Assembly: GCF_014962245.1 (NCBI RefSeq)
Contig: NZ_CP063144.1
Coordinates: 176,582-240,581 of the forward strand
Reading direction: 5' to 3'
Length of the DNA: 64,000 nt
Origin: Thermosphaera aggregans
GTDB lineage: Archaea; Thermoproteota; Thermoprotei_A; Sulfolobales; Desulfurococcaceae
Within the stretch, counting starts at the first letter, position 1, and each line of letters begins with the position of its first letter. The translations under genes and the position numbers were made by a program. The notes beneath the pieces are model-generated. The model was not told the DNA's origin. It saw only the letters and a list, made by a program, of their open reading frames with translations, and ran no database searches. Below, one piece after another: positions 36,350 through 44,299 of this stretch.

Positions 36350-36955
36350 CTAAATAATCTTGGAAACCTGTTCAACCGGCTTCCTCGGCCGCGACGCGGT
36401 TTTCTCAGCCGGGTACCCCAACGCTATTATGGCTGAGAGCTCGCATTTCTCAGGAGGCGTTAACACCTTGTCAAACTCCTCCCTCATGAAGACTGGGACA
36501 CCTATCCACACGCTTCCCAGCCCCATGCTCCAGGCAGCTATGATCAGGTTTTCCACGGCGGCTGACAAGGATTGAACAGCCATCAGCCTCTCATACTCGA
36601 AGTATTCGTCCCTGAAGATCCTCTCCCGGAGGTCCAAGTAGGCTGCTACGTAGAGGGGGGCAGCGTACATCCCCTGGTCAATCCTGCTCATCCATTTAGC
36701 CACAGCCCCGGGGCTGTACGGCTTCAGCAACACGCTGGTAGCGTAGTGCTCGTGCGCCTTTCTCAAAAGCCTGTGAATCTCCCTCCTCTTCTCCTCCGAA
36801 ACCACTGCCATGAAAAACCACTGCTCAGCACCCTGGGCGGTTGGAGCCCTCACCGCTGCCTCCAGGAGCCTGCGCACAGTCTCCTCAGGGATAGGGTCTG
36901 GCCTAAACCATCTCACGCTGCAACGCGTGTTGATAACATCTAGGCATTGAGACAT
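36350..36955 (-). CDS. Nitroreductase family flavoprotein
   Basis: 201 residues. NTRCSVRWFRPDPIPEE and AAVRAPTAQGAEQWFF are the FMN-binding N-terminal motifs; IIAAWSMGLGSVWIGVPV and ALGYPAEKTASRPRKPVEQV complete the FMN pocket. Members use NAD(P)H to reduce nitro groups, quinones or flavins; the natural substrate is unknown. Single gene, start ATG. Confidence 0.9.
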   Translation of the reverse strand: MSQCLDVINTRCSVRWFRPDPIPEETVRRLLEAAVRAPTAQGAEQWFFMAVVSEEKRREIHRLLRKAHEHYATSVLLKPYSPGAVAKWMSRIDQGMYAAPLYVAAYLDLRERIFRDEYFEYERLMAVQSLSAAVENLIIAAWSMGLGSVWIGVPVFMREEFDKVLTPPEKCELSAIIALGYPAEKTASRPRKPVEQVSKII

Positions 36956-37042
36956 GGCTACAACCAGGGATAGTATTGTTTGAACAAGCTAATATGTGCT
37001 CGCAGACCACCCGCTAAAGGCTTAGAACTGGTCTGGGATATG

Positions 37043-37049
37043 TATAAAT
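37043..37049 (+). promoter_or_regulatory. TATA-like element of the proteasome beta-like gene
   Basis: TATAAAT lies 43-49 bases upstream of ATG 37092. Initiation near 37072 would leave a leader of about 20 bases carrying the AAGGTG ribosome site (37079-37084), so the message is leadered, unlike gapN. Confidence 0.45.
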
Positions 37050-37091
37050 TCCTTGTTAAAAATATATTGGTTGAGAAGAAGGTGCGTGTTC

Positions 37092-37700
37092 ATGAGCATG
37101 TTGCCTGGCACAGCCATAGGTGTTAAGACAAGGGAAGGCGTTGTCCTAGCCAGTGAGAAAAGGCTTACATACGACGGGTTCGTGCTGAGCAGGAGCGTTA
37201 AAAAAGTCTACGCGATAACCCCGCACGTAGGCGTAGGGTTCGCGGGGTTGATGGGTGATGTGAACATTTTGAAGAGAATGCTCGAGATGGAGGCTAAGTA
37301 CTACGAGCTCCAGCACGGCAGGGAGATCAGGGTTAAAGGACTGGCTAAGATGCTGTCCGTAATACTCTACAGCTACAAGCTCGCCCCAATGCTCACGGAG
37401 ATCGTTGTCGGAGGATACGATGACAGCGGCCCACAGCTCTACATCCTCGACCCTGTCGGCAGCTTGATCGAGGAGAAGTACGCAGCACTGGGCTCCGGCG
37501 CCCAGCTAGCGCTCGGATACATCGAGCCGAAGTACACTCCTGACATAAGCCTCGAGGAAGCTGAGAAGCTCGTTGTCGAAGCCGTTAAAACAGTGATAGA
37601 GAGGGATGTTCTCTCAGGAGACGGCGTGGACATATTGAAGATAACTGCTAAAGGACCCGAGGAGAAAACCATCCTCTTCAAAAACACGCTCACACAGTAG
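37092..37700 (+). CDS. psmB: Proteasome beta-type subunit lacking the Thr1 nucleophile
   Basis: 202 residues from ATG 37092 with AAGGTG 7 bases upstream; a frame open to 37053 is less likely. It aligns without gaps to the other beta subunit (46355): LPGTAIGVKTREGVVLASEK against SKTTTVGLVAGKYVVLAADK. At position 1 of the mature protein there is Gly instead of Thr, Asp17 is Glu, Lys33 is kept. Without Thr1 neither self-processing nor proteolysis is expected, so the subunit is probably structural or regulatory in the beta ring. Crenarchaea often encode two beta subunits of unequal activity. Confidence 0.88.
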   Translation: MSMLPGTAIGVKTREGVVLASEKRLTYDGFVLSRSVKKVYAITPHVGVGFAGLMGDVNILKRMLEMEAKYYELQHGREIRVKGLAKMLSVILYSYKLAPMLTEIVVGGYDDSGPQLYILDPVGSLIEEKYAALGSGAQLALGYIEPKYTPDISLEEAEKLVVEAVKTVIERDVLSGDGVDILKITAKGPEEKTILFKNTLTQ

Positions 37701-37754
37701 AACACCTTGTAAAACAGTTTTTAACACCGGGGAAAACATTAAAACACGTTAAAA

Positions 37755-37829
37755 GGGCCCGTTGCCTAGCCTGGATAGGGCGCCGGCCTGCGGAGCCGGA
37801 GGACCCGGGTTCAAATCCCGGCGGGCCCG
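37755..37829 (+). tRNA. tRNA-Arg (anticodon GCG)
   Basis: Complete cloverleaf, no intron: acceptor GGGCCCG/CGGGCCC, discriminator G, anticodon stem CCGGC/GCCGG with loop CUGCGGA, anticodon GCG (codon CGC). CCA is not encoded. It differs from tRNA-Arg(CCG) at 13114 in only three positions, one of them the anticodon, and has the same orientation. Confidence 0.95.
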
Positions 37830-38024
37830 CCTCCTCCAAGTACTCAGCATGGGGAAGGTTTGAGTTAAGTGGTCAATGGCTTGGAATAGGTGAGGCTTTA
37901 AGGCCCAGCATAATTGCGAATACAATGATAGGCAATGATGGCTAGGATCAACGAGGCAATCTAAACGATGCTCCGAGGGAATACTCCTATGCGGGGAAGT
38001 CTTCACTGTTAAGGATTTCATTTT

Positions 38025-38056
38025 ATTAAAAAACGGTTAGCCTGCTTCACTGCAGG
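38025..38056 (-). terminator. Hairpin and T-run at the end of the MFS gene
   Basis: On the minus strand CCTGC (38056-38052) pairs with GCAGG (38045-38041) around AGTGAA, followed after seven bases by six T (38033-38028). The stem includes the last codons and stop of the transporter gene. It looks like an intrinsic terminator; in archaea the T-run alone may suffice. Confidence 0.45.
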
Positions 38057-39285
38057 TAGAGAGCTAGACGCTTCTTCAAGTAAAGGTTTACCAGTCCTCC
38101 CGCCACGCTGAGAATGCTTGATATTATTAAGGCGAGCTCGTAGCCTCCTGTTGAATCCACGATATAGCTGCCTAGTGACGGGAAGAGCAGGCCGCTCAGC
38201 CCCCAGCCGATGAAGATGAGGGAGTAGTTTTCCGAGAGGTGTTTTAAGCCGAAGAAGTCGCCTGTTGCAGCAGGGAACAGGGCGAGGCCGGAGCCGTAGA
38301 AGAAGCCTAGTGCTGCAACCATGAAGAAGAAGAGCCATGGAATGCTTGCCAACGGGGTTGAAAGCGCGTAGAACACTAAGCCCTGTGCTGTGAAGAACGC
38401 TGTCATCGTCAAGGGTCTTCCAAACCTTCCAAGCTTGTCGGAGACCCAGCCCGCGGGAGGCCTCCCCAGCGCGTTCATCACTGAGAAAATGCTGACAGCG
38501 AGGGGAGGGCTGGGTATGTTGTTTAGCGCGGCGAGATTCGCCATATGCCCTATCAACATGAGCCCGGGGCCTGCTGTAAGCATGAAGCTAGCCCAGAGCA
38601 GCCAGAAATCAGGTGTTTTAAGAGCCTCGCCGGGCTTATAGTCTCTCTTAGGGATTACCGCTCTCTTCTTCGCGAACCTGCTGAAGTAGTTGACAAGCTC
38701 CTGCGGGGGATCACGCACCACCATGGCGGCTGGAACCCCGATCGTGAAGGAGATCAAGCCCACCGCGGCAAATGTTAGGCCAACCCCCATGAGCTCTATC
38801 AGCAAGGCCTTGAGAGGCGCGAACGCGAGGGCGCTGCCGCCGTAGCCGAGTATTACAACACCCGTGGCGAAGCCGGCCTTGTCGGGATACCACTTCCTAG
38901 CTAGAGCCACTATCGGCACGTAGCCCATGCCGTTGCCAAGCCCCACGACCACCCCGTAGGTTGTTGCAAGCCATAAGGGGGTTGAAACCACCTCCACGAG
39001 CGATGACAGTAGAAGCCCGCCCCCGGTTAAAACCATGCTGAGCAGGGCTGGAACCCTAATGTTCCCCTTCCTAGCGTAGAGCCTGCCGCCTATAATGCTT
39101 GAGAAGGCGAAGGTTGCGATAAGGATTGAGAATGGTAGTGAAGCCCAGAAGGTGCTCCCCCATAGGCTGGCAAGCGGTGCCACGTACACGCTGTAGGCGT
39201 AAGAATTGCCCAGGACTGATGTGACCGCGACGCTTGCGGCTAGAACTTTTAACCCACCACTCCTATTAAGACTAGCCCCATTCAT
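38047..39285 (-). CDS. Major facilitator superfamily transporter (OFA-like)
   Basis: 412 residues from ATG 39285; the longer open frame to 39387 adds a charged segment unlike an MFS N-terminus. Twelve hydrophobic helices are visible, with RLYARKGNIRVPAL (loop 2-3 signature region) and RPPAGWVSDKLGRFGRPL (loop 8-9). The sequence resembles the oxalate/formate antiporter group of monocarboxylate carriers, which often export or import small organic acids in archaea. Substrate unknown. No coupled gene. Confidence 0.85.
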   Translation of the reverse strand: MNGASLNRSGGLKVLAASVAVTSVLGNSYAYSVYVAPLASLWGSTFWASLPFSILIATFAFSSIIGGRLYARKGNIRVPALLSMVLTGGGLLLSSLVEVVSTPLWLATTYGVVVGLGNGMGYVPIVALARKWYPDKAGFATGVVILGYGGSALAFAPLKALLIELMGVGLTFAAVGLISFTIGVPAAMVVRDPPQELVNYFSRFAKKRAVIPKRDYKPGEALKTPDFWLLWASFMLTAGPGLMLIGHMANLAALNNIPSPPLAVSIFSVMNALGRPPAGWVSDKLGRFGRPLTMTAFFTAQGLVFYALSTPLASIPWLFFFMVAALGFFYGSGLALFPAATGDFFGLKHLSENYSLIFIGWGLSGLLFPSLGSYIVDSTGGYELALIISSILSVAGGLVNLYLKKRLALYLQ

Positions 39286-39461
39286 CAACAAATTTCCAAA
39301 CCCGTTGAAAATTTGATGAAGCAAGGCGATAATAAGCTTGACCCGTCGGCCGCCCACGGCCCCAGGGTTTTCATCAATCTCCTCCACGCGAGCCCGCTAC
39401 GAGATCAAGCATATTATCCCGGCATTCACTAGTAATATACGTGAAATTAGGGTGCCTTGGA

Positions 39462-40319
39462 ATGTTTGACCCCGTGAGCCTGTTATTCTTCCTACTGCTC
39501 CTTTACATGGCTGTTCACCCGCAGCTCCAGCTGAGGTCGCTAGCCAATGCCAGGTTGAAGCTGATCAGGGAGATAGAGAGGAGGTATGGCTGGAGAGTCA
39601 TCACCATGATACACAGGCAGGAGAAAATAGGGTTCCTGGGCTTCCCAGTGTACAGGTATATCGACATAGAGGATTCGGAGGCCGTGATCAGGGCGATCAG
39701 GAGCACTCCTCCGGATCAGCCAATAGCTTTAATACTTCACACGCCGGGAGGGCTGGTCCTGGCGGCCTCGCAGATCGCGATGGCGCTTAAGAAGCATCCT
39801 GGGAGGAAAGTAGTGATCGTGCCGCACTACGCCATGAGCGGGGGGACGCTGATAGCTTTAGCCGCGGACGAGATCGTGATGGACCCGGACGCCGTCCTGG
39901 GGCCGCTTGACCCTCAGATACCCGTGGGCAACATGGTTTACCCTGCCCCAAGCCTCGTGAAGATAGCTAAGCTGAAAGGCAGGGATGCGAGGGATGACAT
40001 CCTAGTGCTGGCTGATGTCGCCGAGAAAGCTATCAAGGAGATACAGGGCTTCATTGTTAAACTGCTGGAGGATAAGCTGGGGGTTGAGAAGGCTCGTGAA
40101 GTAGCCAGGGCTTTAACAGAGGGAAGGTACACGCACGACTACCCTATAACCGTGGAGGAGGCGAGAAGTCTTGGGCTGAACGTAAGCGTTAAAGTCCCCC
40201 TGGAAGTCTACGCGTTAATGAGCCTGTACCCGCAAGCTATTCAGCAGAGGCCCGGGGTTGAATACCTGCCGCGGCCGCCGGTGCCATTCTATCAGAAGGA
40301 GCGGAGGGAAGGAGGCTAG
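39462..40319 (+). CDS. Membrane-bound ClpP-class serine protease (SDH proteinase family)
   Basis: 285 residues from ATG 39462, with GGGTG 7 bases upstream; a GTG 21 bases earlier is open too. One N-terminal membrane helix (SLLFFLLLLYMAV) is followed by the crotonase/ClpP-like fold: LHTPGGLVLAASQIAMAL (oxyanion glycine loop) and HYAMSGGTLIALAADEIVMD (catalytic Ser near 126), then LGPLDPQI. This matches the serine dehydrogenase proteinase / archaeal membrane protease family (PF01972). Stomatin, a frequent partner of the related NfeD proteases, is not adjacent. Confidence 0.85.
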   Translation: MFDPVSLLFFLLLLYMAVHPQLQLRSLANARLKLIREIERRYGWRVITMIHRQEKIGFLGFPVYRYIDIEDSEAVIRAIRSTPPDQPIALILHTPGGLVLAASQIAMALKKHPGRKVVIVPHYAMSGGTLIALAADEIVMDPDAVLGPLDPQIPVGNMVYPAPSLVKIAKLKGRDARDDILVLADVAEKAIKEIQGFIVKLLEDKLGVEKAREVARALTEGRYTHDYPITVEEARSLGLNVSVKVPLEVYALMSLYPQAIQQRPGVEYLPRPPVPFYQKERREGG

Positions 40320-40444
40320 CCACTTTTCATCGGGAGAAGCCTTTTCCACGGGTTCCTCACCTCTTTTCTAAAAACACTGTAACATACTATGCTTTAACCT
40401 TCCACGCAAGCTGGTGCTTGGATGGGGGACGGGTGCTGGGGGAT

Positions 40445-40828
40445 TCACCATTTGAACACGTAGGCGTACAGGATGAATGATACTATTGAGAGCACTGTGA
40501 AGAGTATTATAGCTTGAGTAATGATCGCCCTCCTGCTGAGCGGCGTGGGGGACGATACCAACTGCCTAAGCCATTTCTTATCGGCTTCCCTGGCCTTCTC
40601 ATTAAGTATTTCCAGGAGCTTCCCTCTCAGATCCTCAGGGATTGAGCTCAGGGGAGCCTCCTTTAATCTCCCGGCTTCATCTAGCACGTATAGTATGGGA
40701 CCATGGGTTAACCTCCTGCTCAGCCGCTTAGCAAACCTTATGTTTTCTATAGTGAAAACCAGTGTTATTACGAAAGCCTGTGTAACCGCCATCACTGCTT
40801 TAAAGACCAACTCCTCCACGAGCACCAC
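40445..40828 (-). CDS. Small membrane protein, unknown function (127 aa)
   Basis: 127 residues with a hydrophobic helix at each end (about 8-27 and 103-124) and a charged helical middle (EDLRGKLLEILNEKAREADK). Both termini are close to the membrane, giving a hairpin topology. A GTG at 40828 or at 40819 can serve as start; GGGGTG precedes both. No family is recognised. It is convergent with the SDH protease across a 125-base gap in which I see no gene. Confidence 0.6.
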   Translation of the reverse strand: MVLVEELVFKAVMAVTQAFVITLVFTIENIRFAKRLSRRLTHGPILYVLDEAGRLKEAPLSSIPEDLRGKLLEILNEKAREADKKWLRQLVSSPTPLSRRAIITQAIILFTVLSIVSFILYAYVFKW

Positions 40829-40917
40829 CCCCTATTATAATGTATTCTGGGTCAAGCCTTTTTCTCCTTTCAACCATGCTACCGCTGCTGCGTAAGCCCT
40901 GCCAGCGCGCACGCTTC

Positions 40918-40940
40918 TTGCACATCATGATAGTGTGCAA
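40918..40940. repeat. Inverted repeat upstream of the TFB paralogue
   Basis: TTGCACA (40918-40924) and TGTGCAA (40934-40940) form a perfect 7-base dyad around TCATGATAG, in the 243-base intergenic region between divergent genes 40828 and 41072. It could be an operator or an RNA hairpin. There is no T-run after it, so it is not an obvious terminator. The rest of this intergenic region shows no gene. Confidence 0.3.
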
Positions 40941-41071
40941 CGCTAGCTCCGAACCCGCGTGAGGCTCCTGGCTGGGAGCATGCGTCTCCTCCTGGGATAG
41001 AATTACTTTCGCCCTACTCTCCCTATCTATTTGGATGTTTCACCTAAGAGAAATAATGGAGTTGCGTATAC

Positions 41072-41680
41072 ATGACGCGTTCAACCTGCCCTGTCTGCGG
41101 CAACCCCCTGGTATGGGATTACAGGGATGGCTTCGTAGTCTGCAGCGGCTGCGGGCTCGTGGTCGAGAACATTATCGAGGAGGCTCACGTAGGCTTCGAG
41201 GAAGAGGAGCCGCAGCCCAGGAGGAGGCGGCCTGTGAAAAGGATTGTTTCAGAGAACTACTCGGTTAACATGAGGCTTTACAGGATGGCTGAGAAGAGGG
41301 TGAGGAATAAGCCGTGGCTCACAGTAGACTACGATGCCGTCTTGTCCTCGAAGAGATTTGTGAAAACCATCATGTCTAAAGCCTCGATGGAGGCTGTTGA
41401 GAACATTGAGGCGAACGGGTACTGGGATGATGTGAGGAATGGCTTGAAACTCATAGAGGAGTTGAACCCCGCGCTCCTCTCCAGGAGCGAGAGAGGTAAG
41501 TACGCGCTAGCGTACATGCTCTCCGTCAGGGTGAGGACGGGGAAGACCCCGGGGCCTGAGGATGTTGCAAGAGTCTTCAACATCAGCGGGACAAACTACC
41601 GGAGGCTCTACAATATTGTTAAAAACCTCGCTCCCAGGATACAGCCTCCCCAAGCCCATAAGCAGGCGTTAACCCATTAG
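41072..41680 (+). CDS. Short TFIIB (TFB) paralogue with one C-terminal helical domain
   Basis: 202 residues. The N-terminal zinc ribbon (C6, C9, C24, C27: CPVCGNPLV ... CSGCGLV) matches archaeal TFB, which recruits RNA polymerase. The B-reader region is replaced by an acidic then basic linker (EEEEPQPRRRRPVKR), and only one cyclin-like/HTH domain remains (KYALAYMLSVRVRTGKTPGP EDVARVFNISG...), against two in true TFB of about 300 residues. It is therefore a specialised factor, comparable in concept to TFB3 of Sulfolobus, that may modulate initiation. Confidence 0.75.
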   Translation: MTRSTCPVCGNPLVWDYRDGFVVCSGCGLVVENIIEEAHVGFEEEEPQPRRRRPVKRIVSENYSVNMRLYRMAEKRVRNKPWLTVDYDAVLSSKRFVKTIMSKASMEAVENIEANGYWDDVRNGLKLIEELNPALLSRSERGKYALAYMLSVRVRTGKTPGPEDVARVFNISGTNYRRLYNIVKNLAPRIQPPQAHKQALTH

Positions 41681-41720
41681 CCTTTAAGAAGCTTTAAACA
41701 TTCCTACACTAAGGGTTTGG

Positions 41721-42728
41721 TTGAAGCCGGAGGATTTTAGGAGGAGCATTATTCACGAGCCGGGCGAGTTCCTAGCCATCCTTGAGCGGAGGCTAAAATC
41801 CGCTGGCTCCTCGGGAAGGGTTAGCGCCAGGGCAAGGCTTCTTGAAAAGCTTTCAACATGCTACCAGCTGGTTGACGGCGAGCTCTCCAAGGCTGAAGCA
41901 TTCCTTAGAAAGGTGATAGAGATTGGAGGATTCCACGCTGAGCTCTTCAAGCTTGAAGCAAGCGTTGAACCCGGGGAGGTGTTGAAGAGGATTAAGGCTT
42001 TGAGGAGGGCGGCTGTCGACATATATGCTTCTTCGAGAAGCGGGCTCAAGGCTTCCGAGGGGGAGGTTGCTGCGAGGGAGGTTTTCAGAGCCGGGGTTGG
42101 AAGGCTTGTATCAATCTACAAGAGGAATAGGAGGATCCTGTCAACGGTGAGGAAGACAGCCATAGAGTTCTCAAGGATGCCGGATGTGGAGGGTGATTTA
42201 AGAGTTATCATAGCCGGAATGCCCCAGGCTGGTAAGTCAACCCTTATATCAAGGCTCACCAACGCGAAGCCTGAGATAGGCTTCTACCCTTTCACAACCA
42301 AGAACATTATCGCAGGGCACTTGGCGGTGGAGCCTTACGGGAGGATCGTGTTGATTGACACGCCGGGGATTCTCGACAGGCCTATGAGCGAGAGAAACCC
42401 TGTGGAGCACAGGGCGGTCCTAGCCGTGAAGCACTTGGCTGATGCCCTCCTCTTCCTCATCGACCCGTCCCCTGGGAAATACTACAGTCTAGACGAGCAG
42501 TTGAATGTTTACAGGACTGTTCAAGGCATGCTCCAGGGTAAACCGTTGATGATAGTTTTGAACAAGGCGGATGCAACACCCCCGGGCGAGCTGGAGGAGG
42601 CTCGTGAAAGAGTGCGGAGGGAGACAGGGGCTGAGCCCCTGGTTGTCTCCGCTTTAACAGGTTTAAACCTGGATGCTTTGAAAAACTGGCTTGTAGGATT
42701 GCTTAAGGCTGGAACCCAGGGCTTTTAA
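41721..42728 (+). CDS. NOG1-like GTPase
   Basis: 335 residues, TTG start. An N-terminal helical domain (1-160) precedes an OBG/NOG1-type GTPase: G1 GMPQAGKST (about 169-177), G2 FTTKN, G3 DTPGI, G4 NKAD. NOG1 acts on the maturing 60S subunit in eukaryotes; archaeal versions are assumed to act in large-subunit assembly. It follows the TFB paralogue by 40 bases and overlaps the convergent rtcA by 26 bases. Confidence 0.87.
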   Translation: MKPEDFRRSIIHEPGEFLAILERRLKSAGSSGRVSARARLLEKLSTCYQLVDGELSKAEAFLRKVIEIGGFHAELFKLEASVEPGEVLKRIKALRRAAVDIYASSRSGLKASEGEVAAREVFRAGVGRLVSIYKRNRRILSTVRKTAIEFSRMPDVEGDLRVIIAGMPQAGKSTLISRLTNAKPEIGFYPFTTKNIIAGHLAVEPYGRIVLIDTPGILDRPMSERNPVEHRAVLAVKHLADALLFLIDPSPGKYYSLDEQLNVYRTVQGMLQGKPLMIVLNKADATPPGELEEARERVRRETGAEPLVVSALTGLNLDALKNWLVGLLKAGTQGF

Positions 42729-43776
42729 CCTCGACAATGCCTGGGCCGTCTGCAACTCCTTCAACCCTTGCTTCAGCACCGGGGAAGAAGAGCCTGGATA
42801 TTTCGAGAGCAGTGGTGAGGTGTGAGGTTATTCTCGCAACCCCTATCCTGCTAACCCCTTGAGCAAGGAAGAGGTAGGGGATTAGCATATCCCCCATGTG
42901 CCTGTCGAAAGCCATCCCTGTCTCATAATCCTCGGCCAGCTTCCTGAAAGCCTCCTCCCCCACCTTCTCAGCCGGCTTACCCTTCTCGCCGAGAGCATCC
43001 CCTCCAAGCCTGACCCAGGGCTCTGCTTCAACATAGGCTAGCACCCCGCTCCCCGGCCCCAGGTGGGTGTCGCTCTCAGGCGGCGGGGCATCCACCACTA
43101 CCTCGGGCTTAACCCCGAGCACTCTCTCAATGAGGCTTGCCGCTGTGGAGGCCTGCCTCTCCGCGACATGTCTTGGAAGCCTGACGGAGTGGCTGACCAC
43201 GACGGCTTTCAAAAGCCTTCCCCGCTTGACAAGGCTTAAGGGTTTCAAAGGCTTCGCAACCGGCTTGACACGGAGCTCCACGGCTCCCCCTCCCCTCGGG
43301 TAGTGGCCGCGCTTCAGAAGCCTCACCGATGCTTCAACCCCCATGGGCTTCAGGTTGTGCGTGAAAACCAGGGACATGTAGTCAACCGGGGGGCTCCAGG
43401 GCACGTCTGTGCCTCCTTTAACAGTAACCGCTGACTCCCCGGGCGAGTAAAGGAGGACTGGGAGTATTGCCTGGATAACGAGCGACACGCTCCCCGCTGT
43501 CCCAACGTCAATGCTCAGGGAGCCGTGAACCCTCCTCCTCGGCTTGAACAAGACCTCCATGCTACCTGGGGAGGCACCCTTAACCTCCGCTCCTGAAACC
43601 TCGGCGAGAGCTCTCACGGCTGCGAGGTGCTGGGGCCTGAGGCCTGGATTATCCCTTTTAGCCCTTATGTTGAACACTCTAACAGGCTTCAACGTGAGCG
43701 CTGACAGAGCTAGCGAGTACCTTAAAACCTGCCCCCCACCCTCGCCTAGGCTACCGTCAACCTCAATATACTCCAC
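42703..43776 (-). CDS. rtcA: RNA 3'-terminal phosphate cyclase
   Basis: 357 residues. Converts RNA 3'-phosphate to 2',3'-cyclic phosphate with ATP, through a covalent AMP-histidine. EGGGQVLRYSLALSAL and RDNPGLRPQHLAAVRAL (nucleotide/phosphate binding) are near the N-terminus, RGHYPRGGG in the middle, and DRHMGDMLIPYLFLAQG near the C-terminus carries the likely nucleophilic histidine. RNA-end healing may link it to tRNA splicing. It overlaps nadM by 14 bases. Confidence 0.95.
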   Translation of the reverse strand: MEYIEVDGSLGEGGGQVLRYSLALSALTLKPVRVFNIRAKRDNPGLRPQHLAAVRALAEVSGAEVKGASPGSMEVLFKPRRRVHGSLSIDVGTAGSVSLVIQAILPVLLYSPGESAVTVKGGTDVPWSPPVDYMSLVFTHNLKPMGVEASVRLLKRGHYPRGGGAVELRVKPVAKPLKPLSLVKRGRLLKAVVVSHSVRLPRHVAERQASTAASLIERVLGVKPEVVVDAPPPESDTHLGPGSGVLAYVEAEPWVRLGGDALGEKGKPAEKVGEEAFRKLAEDYETGMAFDRHMGDMLIPYLFLAQGVSRIGVARITSHLTTALEISRLFFPGAEARVEGVADGPGIVEVKSPGFQP

Positions 43777-44284
43777 TGGAGCACACCTTTCGAACCCTTT
43801 CCACGCCGTTTACAGAGTCAATGTACTCGGCTATGATGTCTGGGACAAGGCTCCTCCACTCACCGCCCTCGAGCATTACGCTCCTAATCCTCGACCCGTT
43901 ATACCTGTACGGCTCGTGGAGTTTGAGCTCTATTGTTTTCAAACCAGCCCACTTGTAAATATACAGGACGTGAGGGTTGCCTGAGGCAACAGCCTCAACC
44001 CTTGGAGCCATTGCCAAGACATGGGTGGTCCACGCCAAGGGCATCCTTATATCCGGGACCGGTATGAGCCAAACCCTGTTCCTGAGCCCGTCGCGCCTGA
44101 GGAGAGCGTCTATCATCTCAAGCCTCTCGCCAGCTGTGAAAGGGTTCTGGCATGTGAAACCCTCCTGCGCGCTCCCAACCGCTAACACTGCTTCATCATA
44201 TTCTTCGAGAAGGCTTCTGAGAGCACTGTAGTGCCCGTTGTGGAATGGCTGGAACCTGCCGGGCATTAAAACCCTCCTAACCAT
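43763..44284 (-). CDS. nadM: Nicotinamide-nucleotide adenylyltransferase
   Basis: 173 residues. Makes NAD+ from NMN and ATP. GRFQPFHNGH (9-18) is the nucleotidyl-transfer HxGH motif, and NGSRIRSVML near residue 128 is the second (ISSTxxR-like) motif. The size and motifs match archaeal NMN adenylyltransferase (hexameric in Methanocaldococcus). It lies 15 bases after aCPSF1 and overlaps rtcA. Confidence 0.95.
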   Translation of the reverse strand: MVRRVLMPGRFQPFHNGHYSALRSLLEEYDEAVLAVGSAQEGFTCQNPFTAGERLEMIDALLRRDGLRNRVWLIPVPDIRMPLAWTTHVLAMAPRVEAVASGNPHVLYIYKWAGLKTIELKLHEPYRYNGSRIRSVMLEGGEWRSLVPDIIAEYIDSVNGVERVRKVCSSGVY

Positions 44285-44299
44285 GCCGCACCGCCCCTG

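Noticed and set aside
37900-37990. Box-C-like AATGATGG downstream of tRNA-Arg(GCG)
   Set aside because: No matching D or D' boxes, and box C is imperfect.
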